Source: Saururus chinensis (lineage: Eukaryota > Streptophyta > Magnoliopsida > Piperales > Saururaceae). From it: a DNA stretch of 64,000 bases. The position numbers were made by a program, and so were the translations under genes. Each line of letters begins with the position of its first letter. Position 1 is the first letter of the stretch. The notes below the pieces were generated by a model. That model did not search any database, was not told the origin of the DNA, and worked only from the letters and a program-made list of their open reading frames with translations. Below are positions 12,477-24,984 of the stretch, in pieces. Where the stretch lies: positions 11,438,893-11,502,892 of the forward strand of contig CP141149.1 of NCBI GenBank assembly GCA_035235625.1, read 5' to 3'.

Positions 12477-13019
12477 TGGCGTCTATTGTTTCTGCAATAA
12501 GAGTAATGTTAAATAATGTTTTAAAAAAGCTAGGTTGTGACTCTGAAGTTAGAAAGTACCTTTGTGCTCATATTCACCTTATCAAAATTCTTTATGAATT
12601 TCTTTTTATTATCTCGAGGGCCCTATTAAAATATAAGTTTTCCTAAATAATATTAGGCAACATTAAAGGTTTTGGAAATATAAATATTAGAGAATTTTAT
12701 TTTCCAACCCCTGGAAAAGAAGGTGAAAAACAGGATTTATTTCCCGACCCCCTTACCCTTTGGAAATAAATTTTTCGAGCATCTGGTTCTCACCTCTCCT
12801 CCTCCGCATCTCATTCCGCTTCACTCTCTCACCGGCGCTGTCTTGCCTCATCAAGCCAGGCACTCCCACCTCTTGTATGCGTTTTTGACAGCCACCCTCA
12901 TCTCTGTTCACCTCCTCCTTTCTCTCATTCATGCTCCTTCTCACAAATCCAACCCGTCATTTTAGTTAGACAATGTTCATAAAGTATTTCACGTATCTAT
13001 GCTCTGAAAGTATGTACAA
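12477..13019. other. Intergenic, no gene seen
   Basis: Includes a pyrimidine-rich part at 12780-12960 whose open frames on both strands show no family features. Confidence 0.5.
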
Positions 13020-13263
13020 GGCCCATCTCATGTTTTGGATCAGACAACTCTCATCCTAAAACTTGATCTATCATTTGAAGAGAAACCAATCAAAATTTTG
13101 GATCGTAAGGAACACATCTTTAAATTAAAAAGGATTCCATTGGTAAAAGTATTATGACAACATCATTCTTCTGAGGAAGCAATGTGGGAGTTGGAAAGCG
13201 AAATGTTGAAAAAATATCCAAAACTATTTAAAGATTAACAAGCTCAATTTTGAGGAAAAAATT
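13020..13263 (+). pseudogene. C-terminal tail of a gypsy pol polyprotein (element A family)
   Basis: The translation shows the chromovirus tail 'EEKPIKILDRKEH', then 'IPLVKVL', then 'SEEAMWELESEMLKKYPKLF', corresponding to the chromodomain-like end of Del/Tekay polyproteins. In-frame stops occur after 'KVL' and after 'LFKD'. The rest of this pol is missing to the left. It sits directly upstream of a polypurine tract and an LTR, as at the 3' end of an element. Confidence 0.7.
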
Positions 13264-13280
13264 TCCTTAAGGGGGTAGAT
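13264..13280 (+). other. Polypurine tract of element A
   Basis: 'CCTTAAGGGGGTAGAT' immediately before the LTR start. The polypurine tract primes plus-strand DNA synthesis in LTR elements. Confidence 0.7.
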
Positions 13281-14741
13281 TGTGACAACCTTGATATTCG
13301 GTAAGTTTTTAAAAAACTAGTAATAGAGTTTTTAATATATTTTTATTAGTAGAATATTATTTTAGACATATTTTTTAGAGGTTTGTGGTAGAGCTCTATA
13401 AGACGAATGTAGTGGTACTTGAATCACATAAATCGGACACTAGGGCCAAAAGTTATGACCTCGAGAAATGAGCTATATGGGCAAGACCCACTTGAAAAGT
13501 ATGATAAAACCCCCCATGTGGGGTTTAGTTGTACGGGGCTTGTTGATACGAATCCATCGGTACTAAGAACACGCAAAACAGAGTCCAGGAGATAAAGTTA
13601 CACTTGTTTAAGGTTTTTGAGAACTTTGAAAAAAATATTAAAAAACTCGTGGTGGTATGCGAATGTGCCTGGGATGAGCATTCACGTCACGGCGGGCTTC
13701 GCGCTATGCAACGCGCCATCACGATGTGTCATGGCCTGTATGATGCCCCATGCCATGACATGTAAGTGGTGCATGATGCACGCTCGTTGAGTAAATAGGC
13801 TCCATGCACCATTATTTCTTCTACGCATTCCATAATAAACTTCTCTCCCTTGTTTCTCCCTTGTTCGGAGTCTGAATCAGACAAATCAAGAGCAGTTTCC
13901 AGCTAAATCGAGCATGCTAGACGCAGTGCTAGGGTCAGTTTTTCCATTTGAGACTTTTTCAATCCCGGATGTTTGCACTTCAAGTTCGAGGTAGGGAGTT
14001 TTGAGCTCTAAACTGATGCTCTGCCCATATATTTAATTTTTCTAATATGTTCTCATTCAGCTTTGTCGGGTTATTTTTTGGAGGATATTATAACTATGAA
14101 ATGTTATTTGCATTCTTGGAAAATATTGAATTGTTTTGACCGGTAGTTATTTGGCATGAGACCAAAAACTATCATTTTGATGGGTAGTTATTTGGCATAA
14201 GACCAAAAACTGTCGGAGCATAGCTCCTTGATACCTGGCAAGAAAAATAATTGGTAATAGCGCGTGCATGGGGTGTGGAGTATCATGGATAAGCTCCTTG
14301 CTCAAATGGGCCTCTCGATACCCCATGAGTGACGAGAGGAACTTCATTAGTTATCACGGCTATTGGATTGATCGTCATTAGACAAACTGCCGATTTTGAT
14401 TGTGTTTCTAAAACTATTTCTTGAACTAATTGTTTTATAGCAAAAATACTTTTTTTCAATTATTCCATGAATTTTCGCTTAGCATTACTTTAGATATTAA
14501 TACAACCAACTGAGTATAAAAGTACTCACCCATTCCAGGCTATGCAGGCATTAGTACCGGAGCAGAAATAAAAGAAGAAGAAGTTTTTAGCTAAATTACT
14601 TGATTATTGCTCGAGATGTAGTTTGCTTTATTTTTGTGACTAGTGTGAAAAGGCAGAATATGCTTCAATTTTTGTATAACTATGAGCTCTACCCATAGTG
14701 ATATGAGGCATGTAAAATAATTTTACTATGCGATGTGATCT

Positions 14742-14778
<37 letters not shown>

Positions 14779-14949
14779 TTTTGGGTGTGCTTTTACTCCA
14801 ATGCATTTTATTATTTAATTTTGATATTATGATGATTGTATGCTCATTATACATGTTGACGTCCATCACATTCGGTCACATGAGAATAATAGACACTTGT
14901 CGGATGAAATTTATGATATTTATTTCTTTTAAAAATGGCGGTTGTCACA
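13281..14949 (+). mobile_element. LTR of element A (Del/Tekay-like gypsy)
   Basis: 1669-bp LTR with perfect 10-bp terminal inverted repeats TGTGACAACC / GGTTGTCACA. It has a polypurine tract on its left and a primer-binding site on its right, so it is the 3' LTR of a truncated copy and the 5' LTR of the next one. It contains an (AT)n tract. It is clearly related in wording to the solo LTR at 44467-46115 (for example 'AAAGTTATGACCT' against 'GAAAGTTACGACCT') and is partly duplicated at 27008-31799. Confidence 0.85.
14742..14776. repeat. (AT)n microsatellite inside the element A LTR
   Basis: About 16-17 AT units. The second LTR copy has the same tract, longer, at 27751-27800, so the tract predates the copies and has changed length since. 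Confidence 0.9.
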
Positions 14950-14951
14950 TT

Positions 14952-14963
14952 TGGTATCGGAGC
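14952..14963 (+). other. Primer-binding site (initiator Met tRNA) of element A
   Basis: TGGTATCGGAGC, one mismatch from the canonical TGGTATCAGAGC complement of plant initiator tRNA-Met, two bases after the LTR. Confidence 0.8.
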
Positions 14964-15479
14964 TTAAGAATCAATTTGGTAGAGTACTAGTTATGATTAG
15001 TCACATAGATCACTACTATTAAATTTTGATAATTTTATTGATATTATGCTTTGTTTTGACAATTATAAAATAGTGATGGGAAAATATTTCCTTGAAAGGT
15101 TTTCTCCGACTTCAAAAAGGAAAATATGTCTATGTGTTTAGTCTTTATGTGGTATAGCTACTTCGTAAATATTCTTGATGTTTGTGTCTAACATACTACT
15201 TTTGCAGTTATGTGAATATTTATGAGAATGTGTATAAGTAAACTATTAGTTTTAAGAACCTTCTTGTGACTTCAAGGTAGTTACAATCTATTAACACCCT
15301 GAACTAACTCCTAATAACAGTAAAGAAGTACAACTATTGGAGGATTTTGGTCAAGCTAAAAATGTCCTTACTTACAGTGTAAGGCACTAGAAAATCAGTT
15401 GGATATTTTTTTTTAATTTAATGATCCAAAGGAAACCCAACATCTATAGACACAAGGATTTCAGCCTAGCCCTAATCAC

Positions 15480-16320
15480 TTAATCAACTCTGTTGATGTG
15501 GTTGAAAGCAGTCATAGTGAAAAAGGACAACTTACTTGAGTAATTTAAGAAAATTGCTCCAGACTTCTCAACAAAGGAAGGACTAGAGGCAGTTGAGAAA
15601 TGGACGTTTGAGGTTGAAAAAATTTTTAAGGTAATGAAAGTCCCAGAAAACAAAAGTGGATGTAGCCACATTTGTAATGATAGGAGAGGCAACCTTTTGG
15701 TGGCCATTAGCGGAAAGAAATTTATTCCCTAACAAGGAGAATATTAAGTGGGAAGAGTTCAAGGAAGTATTGTATAATAAATATTTCCCACCTCATGTTC
15801 AGGGAAGGAAGGAAAAGGAATTCCTAGACCATCAACAAGGGAACATGATAGTATTTCAGTATGAAAACAAGTTTATGCAACTATAGCGCTTTGCCCCTGA
15901 AGTATGTCCTACGAAACTAAAGAAAGCTAAAAATTTTGTTAGAGGTTTGAATAATGGACTCTATAGTAGGATAATAGGATTTTAATCGACCAGTCTTGCC
16001 AAACCTGTAGAATTGGCCTCTCTGATGGAACAAGAATAACAAGAGATTTTAGCATAAAGAAAAGACATTGGGCAAACCAGCAATTCTAAACTTGAAAACT
16101 GGAAGAGGAAAGCGACATTCCCTACCCAGAATACAACTCAGAAATTTAAAAGAACCTCTGAACCACTGACCCCAGTCTCATGGGAAAAGAAAATAAAGAA
16201 ATGTTCCAAATGTAACCGATTTCATCCACCATGCATTTGTTACTTTGCTGAGAGGCAATGCTTTGAGTATGGAGATGTTGGGCATAAATCCAAGGAATGC
16301 CCAAAGAAGAAAAATCAAGG
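15480..16320 (+). pseudogene. Gag of element A (Ty3/gypsy), decayed
   Basis: The gag core is visible as 'KWEEFKEVLYNKYFPPHV' and 'FMQL-stop-RFAPEVCPTK'. The zinc knuckle reads 'CFEYGDVGHKSKEC': the second cysteine of C-X2-C-X4-H-X4-C is Tyr (TAT for TGT), so the knuckle is broken. Stops occur at several positions (near 15885, 15984, 16039). The leader 14964-15479 between PBS and gag is non-coding. Gag would package the element RNA. Confidence 0.75.
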
Positions 16321-16324
16321 AGAA

Positions 16325-17118
16325 ATGAAGATGGAGCGGAAACCTAAGGCACATGGGCAGGTCTATGCTATCACTACAGAGGAAGCTCAGACGGCAATAG
16401 GAGTTATACAAGGTACACTTCTAATTTTGAATAAGAAAGCTAAAGTCTTGATAGATCCAAGATCAACACATTCTTTTATATCTTATGATTTTGCCTTAAG
16501 TATTGGTTATCCAATTTTTGAACTAGGATGTGTTTTAGAAGTGTCAACTCCTATGGAAAAAACTTTCATAGCTTAATAATTTTTTTTAGACATGTCTATG
16601 TCGTTAGAAAACCAAGAATGGAAGGCTAACCTTATACTTTTGAGTATGATACACTTTGATGTCATATTGGGAATGAATTGGTTAGTTAAAAATGAGGCCT
16701 TAATAGATTGTAAGAGGAAAAAAGTTATATTCCATAACCAACGAGAGAAAACCTTTGCTTTTCATAGAAATCAAGATTCTTTAGGAGTGTCTATTATTTC
16801 TGCCGTGGAGGCACGACAACCAATCTTTAAGGGGTGTCAAGCATATATTGCTAGTGTGAATTCAGAGGAATCTACACCAGTCAACCTAAGAGAAATTGAA
16901 GTAGTAAAGGACTTTCCATATATATTCATAGATGAACTTCCAAGGAATCCACCTAAAAGAGAAATAGATTTTAATATTAATCTAGTACTAGGAACATAAC
17001 CTATCTATAAGGCACCCTATCGTATAACTCTTACAGAGCTAAAAGAATTAAAGAGTCAATTGTAGAAATTATTAGATAAGGGATTTATCAGACTCAGTGT
17101 TTCACCTTGGGGAGCTCT
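16325..17118 (+). pseudogene. Protease and start of reverse transcriptase of element A, decayed and interrupted
   Basis: The retropepsin-like motif reads 'VLIDPRSTHSFIS': the glycine after D-P is Arg (AGA), so the active-site loop is damaged. Downstream come 'FDVILGMNWL', 'SAVEARQPIFKGCQAY' and 'DELPRNPPKREIDF', the linker typical of Del/Tekay chromoviruses. RT begins with 'KAPYRITLTELKELK' and 'GFIRLSVSPWGAL'. The frame is then cut at 17118 by the LTR of element B, in the middle of the RT N-terminus. A stop at 16574 and others at 16997 and 17063 add to the damage. Confidence 0.8.
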
Positions 17119-20100
17119 TGTCACGCCCCGACACCTACCCGACTTGAGCCGAACCTAGTCTAAGGGCCAGTCGAAGTGCAAGAGGGCGACAAGATTGTTG
17201 GTTCAACACATTGCAGAAGTCTTAACCCCTCTAGTGGGTGAATTACATACACAGAGTCGCGCACCTTTAATCCTTTGTGTAAGAGAAATGAAGAAAAATA
17301 AAATAGGATAACATCTTTGAAATAAATCCTCAAACTTAACCCACATACTTAAAATCCTGAGCCTAAACACAAGGCTCGAATTAGAAAATCTTACACAGGT
17401 CTAAAAGCATAAAATATACACTAGTTTGAAACATAATCATCCATACATAGTGTTCTAGCATCATAATTACATAAATCAGAAGATAAAATAAGGTCTAAAG
17501 GTATCTATGCCTAATCCCATGCATATCCTGATCGTCCTTCATACAGGGAATCCTGATTAACTGTATGTTGTACAATGCAACCCCAAAACAAAACATAAAA
17601 AGAGGTGTGAGTAAAACTTAGTAAGGTTTGAATTACTATAATGTTAATAAAAAAACCACCACGGCACATCAACATGGTAATTCAGATCCATATTTCACAA
17701 AATATCCATATTTCAGATTAATTTCCTTACCATACCCTTATTTACCCATAAGAATTATCCTGCATACAAGTGTCTGATACATACTAATCATGACATGAAT
17801 AAACACATTATGGTATAACATCCATCCTGTATAATAAGGGATTCTCACTCAATCACACTATGCATAAACATCATATATAACCTCCATGAGTAGTGTCTCT
17901 AACACATTCAAATCATACAATATAAACAATTCTCCTTCATAACATTCAACCTATATAACACATGTCTCCAACATGTAGACACATTATACATATTCATATC
18001 ATTCATCCATAGATCATTCACCTTGCTCGATAAGTGTCTCAATCACACAATACTAAATTATACACAATAAATCATATCTACATGTGTCACATAATCTCAA
18101 TTATTCCTACACAACATGTGTAACATGGACATAATATTGTCTCATACACATGCATCATCAATAAATAGTGAATGTCTCCATCATGGAGAGAAATACAATC
18201 ATGCCACATAGGCTAGACAAAGTCCAATTTTCATGAAAGAAACCTAAAGTGTTCAGGGTAGTCAGCCCCTAAATCTGCTCACCCAGGACAGTCCTATCCA
18301 AGAATGTCTGAATCTCACGTAGAGAACCTAGAGCAGTGTGTTGACCCTGGATATCTCTTGTGGTGGGAAGAGTTCGAATTCCCACATAGGGAACCTAGAA
18401 CACGTGGTAGCCGGTGCACGAAGACATACCACTCTGGATTCTCAAAGTCTAAATGACTATCTCAAGAAATCTTAACCGCATACGAGTACACAACTCATCT
18501 CCATTCAACTCAACTCAACATCAACTCAGATTGACTCAACCCGGGGAGTATCCATGTTCCACATAAGAATTCAAATAAAAATCATGTACTTTCAGACCAA
18601 TCAATGTTCGATAAAGTCTCATTTAGAAATCTATTTCATGATGCATGCAACATGGTACATACGTGGGCAAGACATACATGAATCCTGATTTATTATAGGT
18701 GCTCCCATCAGCCCCTCATGCATCATTTATAATCATAATATCAAGCATCATCATAATTACCCCCCACATGTGTGTGTATGATAGAAATATTCAATTCTAA
18801 GCATATGAACATTCCTTGTAAATAACTCATCTCATACCACACATGCTCATTAACATTTAATCATGGTTCGTATTGATTTCATAGGTGAAAACCATTAGAA
18901 AGCACCATTCAAATCAAATTCAACCTCATACTAAACTTATATAAGCATATTCACTCCATACTTAAAGCTAAACATGACACCATCATTTACCCATAATTTA
19001 ATCATGGTATGTAAAGACATATAATTCCATTCAACTCGAATAAAAAATTTCTTCCTTAAACAAGGAATTATCATATGTGTGCGAGAGGTACAACATTCAT
19101 CTATGCACTACGAAGCTTCAAAGCTTCCCTGTAAATAGACTCGGGTTGTAACGTTCACATATACAAGACGAAGCTTCAAAGTTCGTCACATGTAGGTCAG
19201 AATAAAACTTATTATTATAATTAATTTGGATTAGACCAACGTTCCTTTGCTGTTGGTTGCTTATGTATGCATTAGATAACATTCGCAATATTATTCCAAT
19301 ATGATTAGATCCAAATGTAGTTCTGCCTAACAGCTACTACATACATCATACATCACAAAATCATATATGTTAAAATATGTATATACTGATATTTAATTGA
19401 AGTCATACTGAAACTCGTAATCTATCAGAGTCAAGCGGAAGTTAATAAATCAATGAAATCACACATCTCGCTCTACTACAGAGTGGAGCATAACACATTT
19501 ACACGTCTCGCTCTACCCTAGAGAGAGACTGAACACATCACATGTCTCATTCCACCCCAAAGTGAGATAGGTCATATTTAGTCACATCTAAACACATCAT
19601 ATCAGAAAATAATAGATCAAAGCATAGCACAATACTTCAGATCATATTGGATAAAACATAACAAAATAATTCAAATCAGAATACAGCAGATCATATAAAA
19701 TCATACATCTTAATTAGTATATTATTATCGCTAATTAAGATATGTAAGCATATAAGTCATTTAACATCCTAAGTTAACTACTTAGGATGCATACGTATTC
19801 TTATACTTATATTAAAACAAAAGATCATAAATACTTACTTATAAGAGACACCAGAAGCGACGGGGTTTAGAGTTGTTCATTTCTTCAGAGCGTCCTCCTT
19901 TTAGATTCGGATATGGTGGGCTAAATCTCCTTTGAAAAAGGTGGACGTAGTATCCTTACGCCTGGAGATGCTCCTTACTTTCTGTGCTCAGGGGTGATGG
20001 ACATAACATCCTCTTTTCATAAACATTTTGTTCCTTCCACACTAATAAACAATAGACGGAGCCTCCCCTTAGCTTGGGGATGTCTCTCTTACTAGGTGAC

Positions 20101-21105
20101 TCTACAATGGAAGACAGAGCCTCCCTTACTCCAGTTGGGATTTGGCAACTGTGGACATAACCCCCTCTTGTTCCTGACACCTTTTTCTTTCTCCAGTGCT
20201 CGAGGATGACGGGCAAGGCCTCTCCTTGTCTCAGGGCCTTTTCTCCAATGATTAGAACACACTTGATTCACTTAAGAACGCCTCTTAAATGGACTAAATC
20301 AGAGTTAGGACGATCAAAAATGGAGAAAAAGAAGTTAATTGGTGCTTGAGGATGACATGCAAAGTCTCTTCTTGTCTCCGGACATTTTCTTCTTATATGG
20401 TCTCTAACTCAAATAAAGGACACCCCAATTGTATAGAGCACACTTGATTTAGTTAAGAATGCTTTTTGAATGGGCCAAATTGGACTCAAAACGCTCAGAA
20501 ATGGAGAAAACAAAGTTCGGGGTGTAAAATGACTAAAAATGGAATATTATAGGCTCTGAACTGCATCTTTTTAAACCCCAACGCTGCAAGAAACGGTGGC
20601 GCCCATCATCACTCACCTCGCGTGAGCAGTGCGTTGCTTGTCCATAATGCAGGTGGTGACCGCACATCATAGTTGCATATTACATGAGCCACAGTCGTAC
20701 TTTACATGCGTTGCAGTCACATGTATAGCGCAATGCCTTTTTTATTTTTCTTTCCTTTTCTTTAATGTTCATCTTCAAATGCGCATATCTTTCTACCCCG
20801 GATTTAGATTTGCGCGTTCTTGGTACCATTGGACTTGTATTGACAAGCCCTTTGATACTAGCCCACTTAAAATAGTATAACCTGCTCTTTTCTACTAGGT
20901 CCTGCCTATATTGCACATTTCTCGATGTCATAATTTTTGGTCCCGGCCTCCGTTTTGCACATTCTTCAATTCGTTACGCTCATTTCTTTAAGCTCTACTC
21001 ATATACAGAGGTTTAAACCTTTGAAACCTTCTAAAATTTAACAAAAAATTACTAATTACCTTTAACTCCTTTGGTTAGACGTAATCCAAAAAGTGGGGTA
21101 TTACA
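17119..21105 (-). mobile_element. Long (about 4 kb) LTR of element B, antisense gypsy-like
   Basis: 3987 bp running from TGTCACGCCCC to GGGGTATTACA, an imperfect terminal inverted repeat with TG...CA ends. A reverse-strand polypurine tract abuts its right edge, so on the minus strand this is the 3' LTR. It inserted into the RT coding region of element A at 17118/17119 (left flank GCTCT; no right partner). No protein family is recognisable in it. LTRs near 4 kb are long but known in some plant gypsy lineages. Internal sections resemble the LTR-like sequence at 4141-5720. Confidence 0.7.
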
Positions 21106-21120
21106 TTCTTCCCCCCTTAA
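21106..21120 (-). other. Polypurine tract of element B (minus strand)
   Basis: The complement reads 'TTTAAGGGGGGAAGAA' directly before the LTR start TGTAATACCCC. It sets the orientation of element B as antisense. Confidence 0.7.
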
Positions 21121-21169
21121 ACCAATTGTGTCCTTGCAATTCGCCAAAAATATTCATCAAAACACATCA

Positions 21170-21620
21170 AATTCAAAATAAATGTTTAATAAAATCCAAT
21201 GATTAATCGGATGTGTAATCGTTAACAAAATTCAACAAATTGTGATTAGATAAATCATATACAAAAAGGATCCAATCTTGAAATTGGATAACAAGTTCAC
21301 AAACAAAATATGATAATTTTTTATTTGATAAAATATTTTAATCAAAATCCAATTATAAATTTAAAATTGGATAAATAATATCTTGCAAAATTTAATATTG
21401 AATTCAGTGTCGAATAAATCATCGTTCAGAAATTCGATATATCATTCTTTTAAAATTTGATAAATGGATCATTAATCAAAATATGATAAATTGTTTGTAA
21501 ATAAAATCCAATAATTAATTCAAAATAGGATAAATCATTGTTCCGAAATTTTAATATGTCGTTGAAAATTAGACATATCGTTCTTTTGAAATTCGATAAA
21601 TCAATATTCAATCAGAGAGT
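21170..21620. repeat. Degenerate short tandem repeat array in element B interior (about 35-45 bp units)
   Basis: Repeated variants of 'AAATTCGATAAATCATTGTT' and 'AAATTGGATAA' about every 35-45 bp. Highly degenerate; boundaries approximate. Confidence 0.5.
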
Positions 21621-21875
21621 CATGATACCTAATGGCTTACTCCCGCCCTCATGTAAACATGGAAGATAGAAGGATAGGAGCTTTCCCATGATGTTCCACA
21701 CTTGTGCATGTCAAAATCAATTATTTCTCTCAGTCGATATCCTTATTTAAATCCGCGATACCGAATGACTTACCACCACACTCATGGGAGGTGGGGCCAA
21801 ACGGATAGGAGCTTTCCCCTGATGCTCCACACATGTGCACGCCAGAACTGATTATTTCTTTTGGTATGTATCCAT
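21621..21875. repeat. Two tandem copies of about 135 bp in element B interior
   Basis: Copies near 21621 and 21757 share 'GATACC.AATG.CTTAC', 'GGATAGGAGCTTTCCC.TGAT' and 'CACA..TGTGCA.G'. Confidence 0.75.
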
Positions 21876-21977
21876 AATCGATAGTTTTTGGGCTTTTATG
21901 TCATATAACTATTCACCAAATCAAATTTAGAACAAATATTTCTGAATAAATCAAATTCAAAATTGAAATTCATTTCA

Positions 21978-22690
21978 ATACACTAGTGGAATCAACCTTC
22001 AAGCTATCCACTAACACCTCATGTCCCATACCACGCATGTTTGATGGTTTCTTTTTAGAAATTCTATAGGTGATTGAGATAAATTTACTAAATTTTAAAT
22101 CCATTTTCAAATTATAAAGGATTTGAAATTAAATTTCATAACAAATCTACCAACAGATTCAACCTTAGAGTAATCCACTAACGCCTGATATTTCATACTA
22201 CGGGTGTTTAGTGATTCCTCTTTAGGAGTTTCACTCTTTTTCAAAACAAAATTCCTTGAAGTTCAAGAGAACTTTCAAAATACTGACATTTTAGAATATA
22301 ATTTCATATCAATACATCGACAAAATTTACCATAGAGTTACTAACTAACACCATACCCCTTATACCGTAGATGTTTAATGGTTATACTTAGGTAGTTTCA
22401 CCGCCTTTTAAAATAAATTCATATGTAAATAAAAAATATTTTCTAAAACCAAAAATTTAAAATCAAACATTTATTTAAATACCCGAGTAGAATTAACTGT
22501 AGAGTTTTCCACTAGTGTCTTATTTCCCATGTGGTTATTGCTCAGTAATTTTATTGCCTTTGAAAATAAATTAATCTCTAAATTAAAAATATTTCCTAAA
22601 ATAAATAATTCAAAATCAAATTTTATTTCAATACTCAAGTAGAATTAACTGTAGAGTTTTTCCCTAGCATCTCATGTCGTTGAAAATATT
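21978..22690. repeat. About 165-bp degenerate tandem repeat, five copies, in element B interior
   Basis: Copies start near 21978, 22141, 22311, 22478 and 22630 (spacing about 152-170). Each opens with an 'AATAC..GAGTAGAATTAAC'-like word, then a variant of 'TAGAGT.TCCACTAACACCTC', 'ATGTCCCATACCACG', 'TGTTT..TGGTTT' and an AT-rich tail. No coding sequence. Confidence 0.7.
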
Positions 22691-22699
22691 TTAAAATAT

Positions 22700-23769
22700 T
22701 ATGTAACAAATTCAAAGCAAAATTTTTGATCGAGTCAAATTCAAAATCAAAATCAAAATTCATAAAACTCAAAGTTTCAGCTTAAGTATAAAGCCACACA
22801 TGCAAAACAAAATTTCAAATCATTATCAATTAAAAATTGAAATTCACAAAAAAATTGGAATCCATTTTAAATCCGATAACACATGCAGAAAAGAATTTTA
22901 AATTAAATCTAAATTAACTTATTTAGAAAATTATTTTCAAATAATTTACGATTAAAAATTAGAATTCACGAAATCGAAATTTGTATAAAAAATTGAAGTT
23001 ATAAATACAAAATGAAAAGCTCAAAATGAAGCTTGATATTAAATCTGATTCCTTAGTCAAAACAAAATTCCAAATTAATTCAATCTTTTAAAAATATTAG
23101 ACTTCATGCAATATATTTAAAGAGAAAATTTTAAATTAATTCAAATTTTAAAAAACTTAAACACGCTCCAACACATTCAAACATAAACTATAAATAATTT
23201 TTTACACAAAAATCAAAATCATCAAGTCAATGTTCGCATTAAATCCCTTCTAACACATGGCCAATAAAAATCTCGAATAATTATTCGATTAAGCTTCGTA
23301 TTAAATCAGATGTAACATGATCAAAGAAAAAAATTTAAGATCAATTCTAATTTAGAATCAACATTTGCAGGGTCTAAGTTTGCCTTCAATCTAATACACA
23401 CATGTAGGATACGAATTTAAAATTACTTCTAATTAAACGAATAAGAATTTATCAAAATTAGAGTTTGATGCAATTTTAATATCACACTAGCATAACAGAG
23501 TTACAATTCAAAATCTAATATGACTTATCCATAACGACATTTTCAAATTATTTTTGATTTAAGATTGAAATTCATAAAATTGATCTTTGTATCAAATCCA
23601 TTGTCAAACATTCCAACAAAAATTCAAATTAAAATTCGCTTGAGAATTGGAGTTCTTAAAATTGGAGTATGCAATAATTCCAATGTGCAGAATAGAAAGT
23701 TCAAAATTAGAGTTTCGATTAAATCTGATAGCAAACATGTATAACCTCTAGAATCAAAATTTATTTCAT
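22700..23769. repeat. AT-rich degenerate tandem repeats in element B interior
   Basis: Repeating variants of 'TTAAATCYGATAACACATG' followed by 'AAATTAATTC..AATTTAAAA' at roughly 80-120 bp intervals. No coding pattern in any frame. The interior between the element B LTR and the second LTR fragment is thus entirely non-coding as far as I can see. Confidence 0.5.
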
Positions 23770-24640
23770 ATCACACCATGCATAAATATCATATATAACC
23801 TGCTTGAGTAGTGTCTCTAACACACATTCAGATCATGTAAAATAAATCATTCTCCATCATAGCATTCAACCCATATAACATGTATCTTCAACACGTTATC
23901 ACATAATGCATATTTATATCATTCATCCATATATCATTCACCCTGCATGATAAGTATCTCAATCACAAAATACTAAATCATGCACAATAAATTATATCTA
24001 CATATGTCACATAATCTCAATTATCCCTACACAACCTATGTAACTTGGGCATAATATTATCTCATACATATGCATCATCAACAAATGGTGAATGTCTCCA
24101 TTATGGAGAGAAATACAATCATGCCACATAGGCTGGACAAAGTCCAATTTTTATGAAGGAAACCTAAAGTGTTCGGGTTAATCAGCCCCTAAATTTGCTT
24201 GTCCAGGACACTCCTGGCCATGAATGTCTGAATTTCACACAGAGAACCTAGAGTAGACGTGTTTACCCTGGACATCTCCTGTGGCAGGAAGAATATGAAT
24301 TCCCACACAGGGAACTTAGAACATGTGGTAGCCGGTGCACGAAGGTGTACCACTCTGGATTCTCAAGGTCTAGATGACTTATTTGCGTGCATGGTAGAAA
24401 CATTCAATTCTAAGCATATGAACATGCCTTGTAAATAACTCATCATCATACTACACATGCTCATTAACATATAATCATGGTTCTTACTGAAATCATGAGT
24501 GAAAACCATTGAAAAGCACCATTCAAATCAAATTTGACCTCATACTTAACTTATATAAGCATATTCACAACACACTTGAAGCTAAACATGACACCATTAT
24601 TTACCCATAATTTAATCCTGACATATGAAGGTATATAACT
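23770..24640 (-). mobile_element. Fragment of a second element B LTR
   Basis: Direct-orientation partial copy of 17859-19030. It lacks both LTR ends and has an internal deletion corresponding to about 18461-18770. Shared landmarks include 'GGTAGCCGGTGCACGAAG', 'GGAGAGAAATACAATCATGC' and 'CAATTCTAAGCATATGAAC'. On the minus strand this is what remains of the 5' LTR. Confidence 0.75.
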
Positions 24641-24984
24641 TTTATGGAATCATACTAAAATATAATGAATCACTTAATCATGGATTCAATACAAGAATTT
24701 ATAACATGATCAACTGAATATCATGAAATCCACTTAACACTTAAGCATTCATCATGGCCTTCAACATCAATTTATACCATTCGAGTAGCTTATCACAACA
24801 TATATAACTCATCAAAGTCATAAGAAATTATACTTAAAGAGTAAAAATACTAAAATGGACAAAATAGCCGAATCTATAGTGTTGGCATTCGAACGCCTTG
24901 CAGGGTCATTTGAAACCTAGCCGTTCGATTGGCTCCCTGACGATTCGATCACCATAACGGCTTTTCTAGTTTGTCTTCCCCACT
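24641..24984. other. Unassigned junction sequence
   Basis: No gene seen. It separates the element B LTR fragment from the chromovirus pol fragment. It may be diverged LTR sequence, because its base composition matches the LTR to its left. Confidence 0.35.

Noticed and set aside
12723-12965. 80-residue frame after the WRKY gene as a small gene
   Set aside because: Pyrimidine-rich sequence with frames on both strands and no recognisable protein pattern.
19956-20216. 86-residue minus-strand frame in the long LTR
   Set aside because: Repetitive pyrimidine-rich LTR sequence; similar wording without an open frame occurs in the LTR-like sequence near 5200.
21170-23769. Tandem repeats as a CRISPR array or plasmid-type iterons
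   Set aside because: Repeats are degenerate, contiguous, eukaryotic transposon-borne and lack unique spacers.
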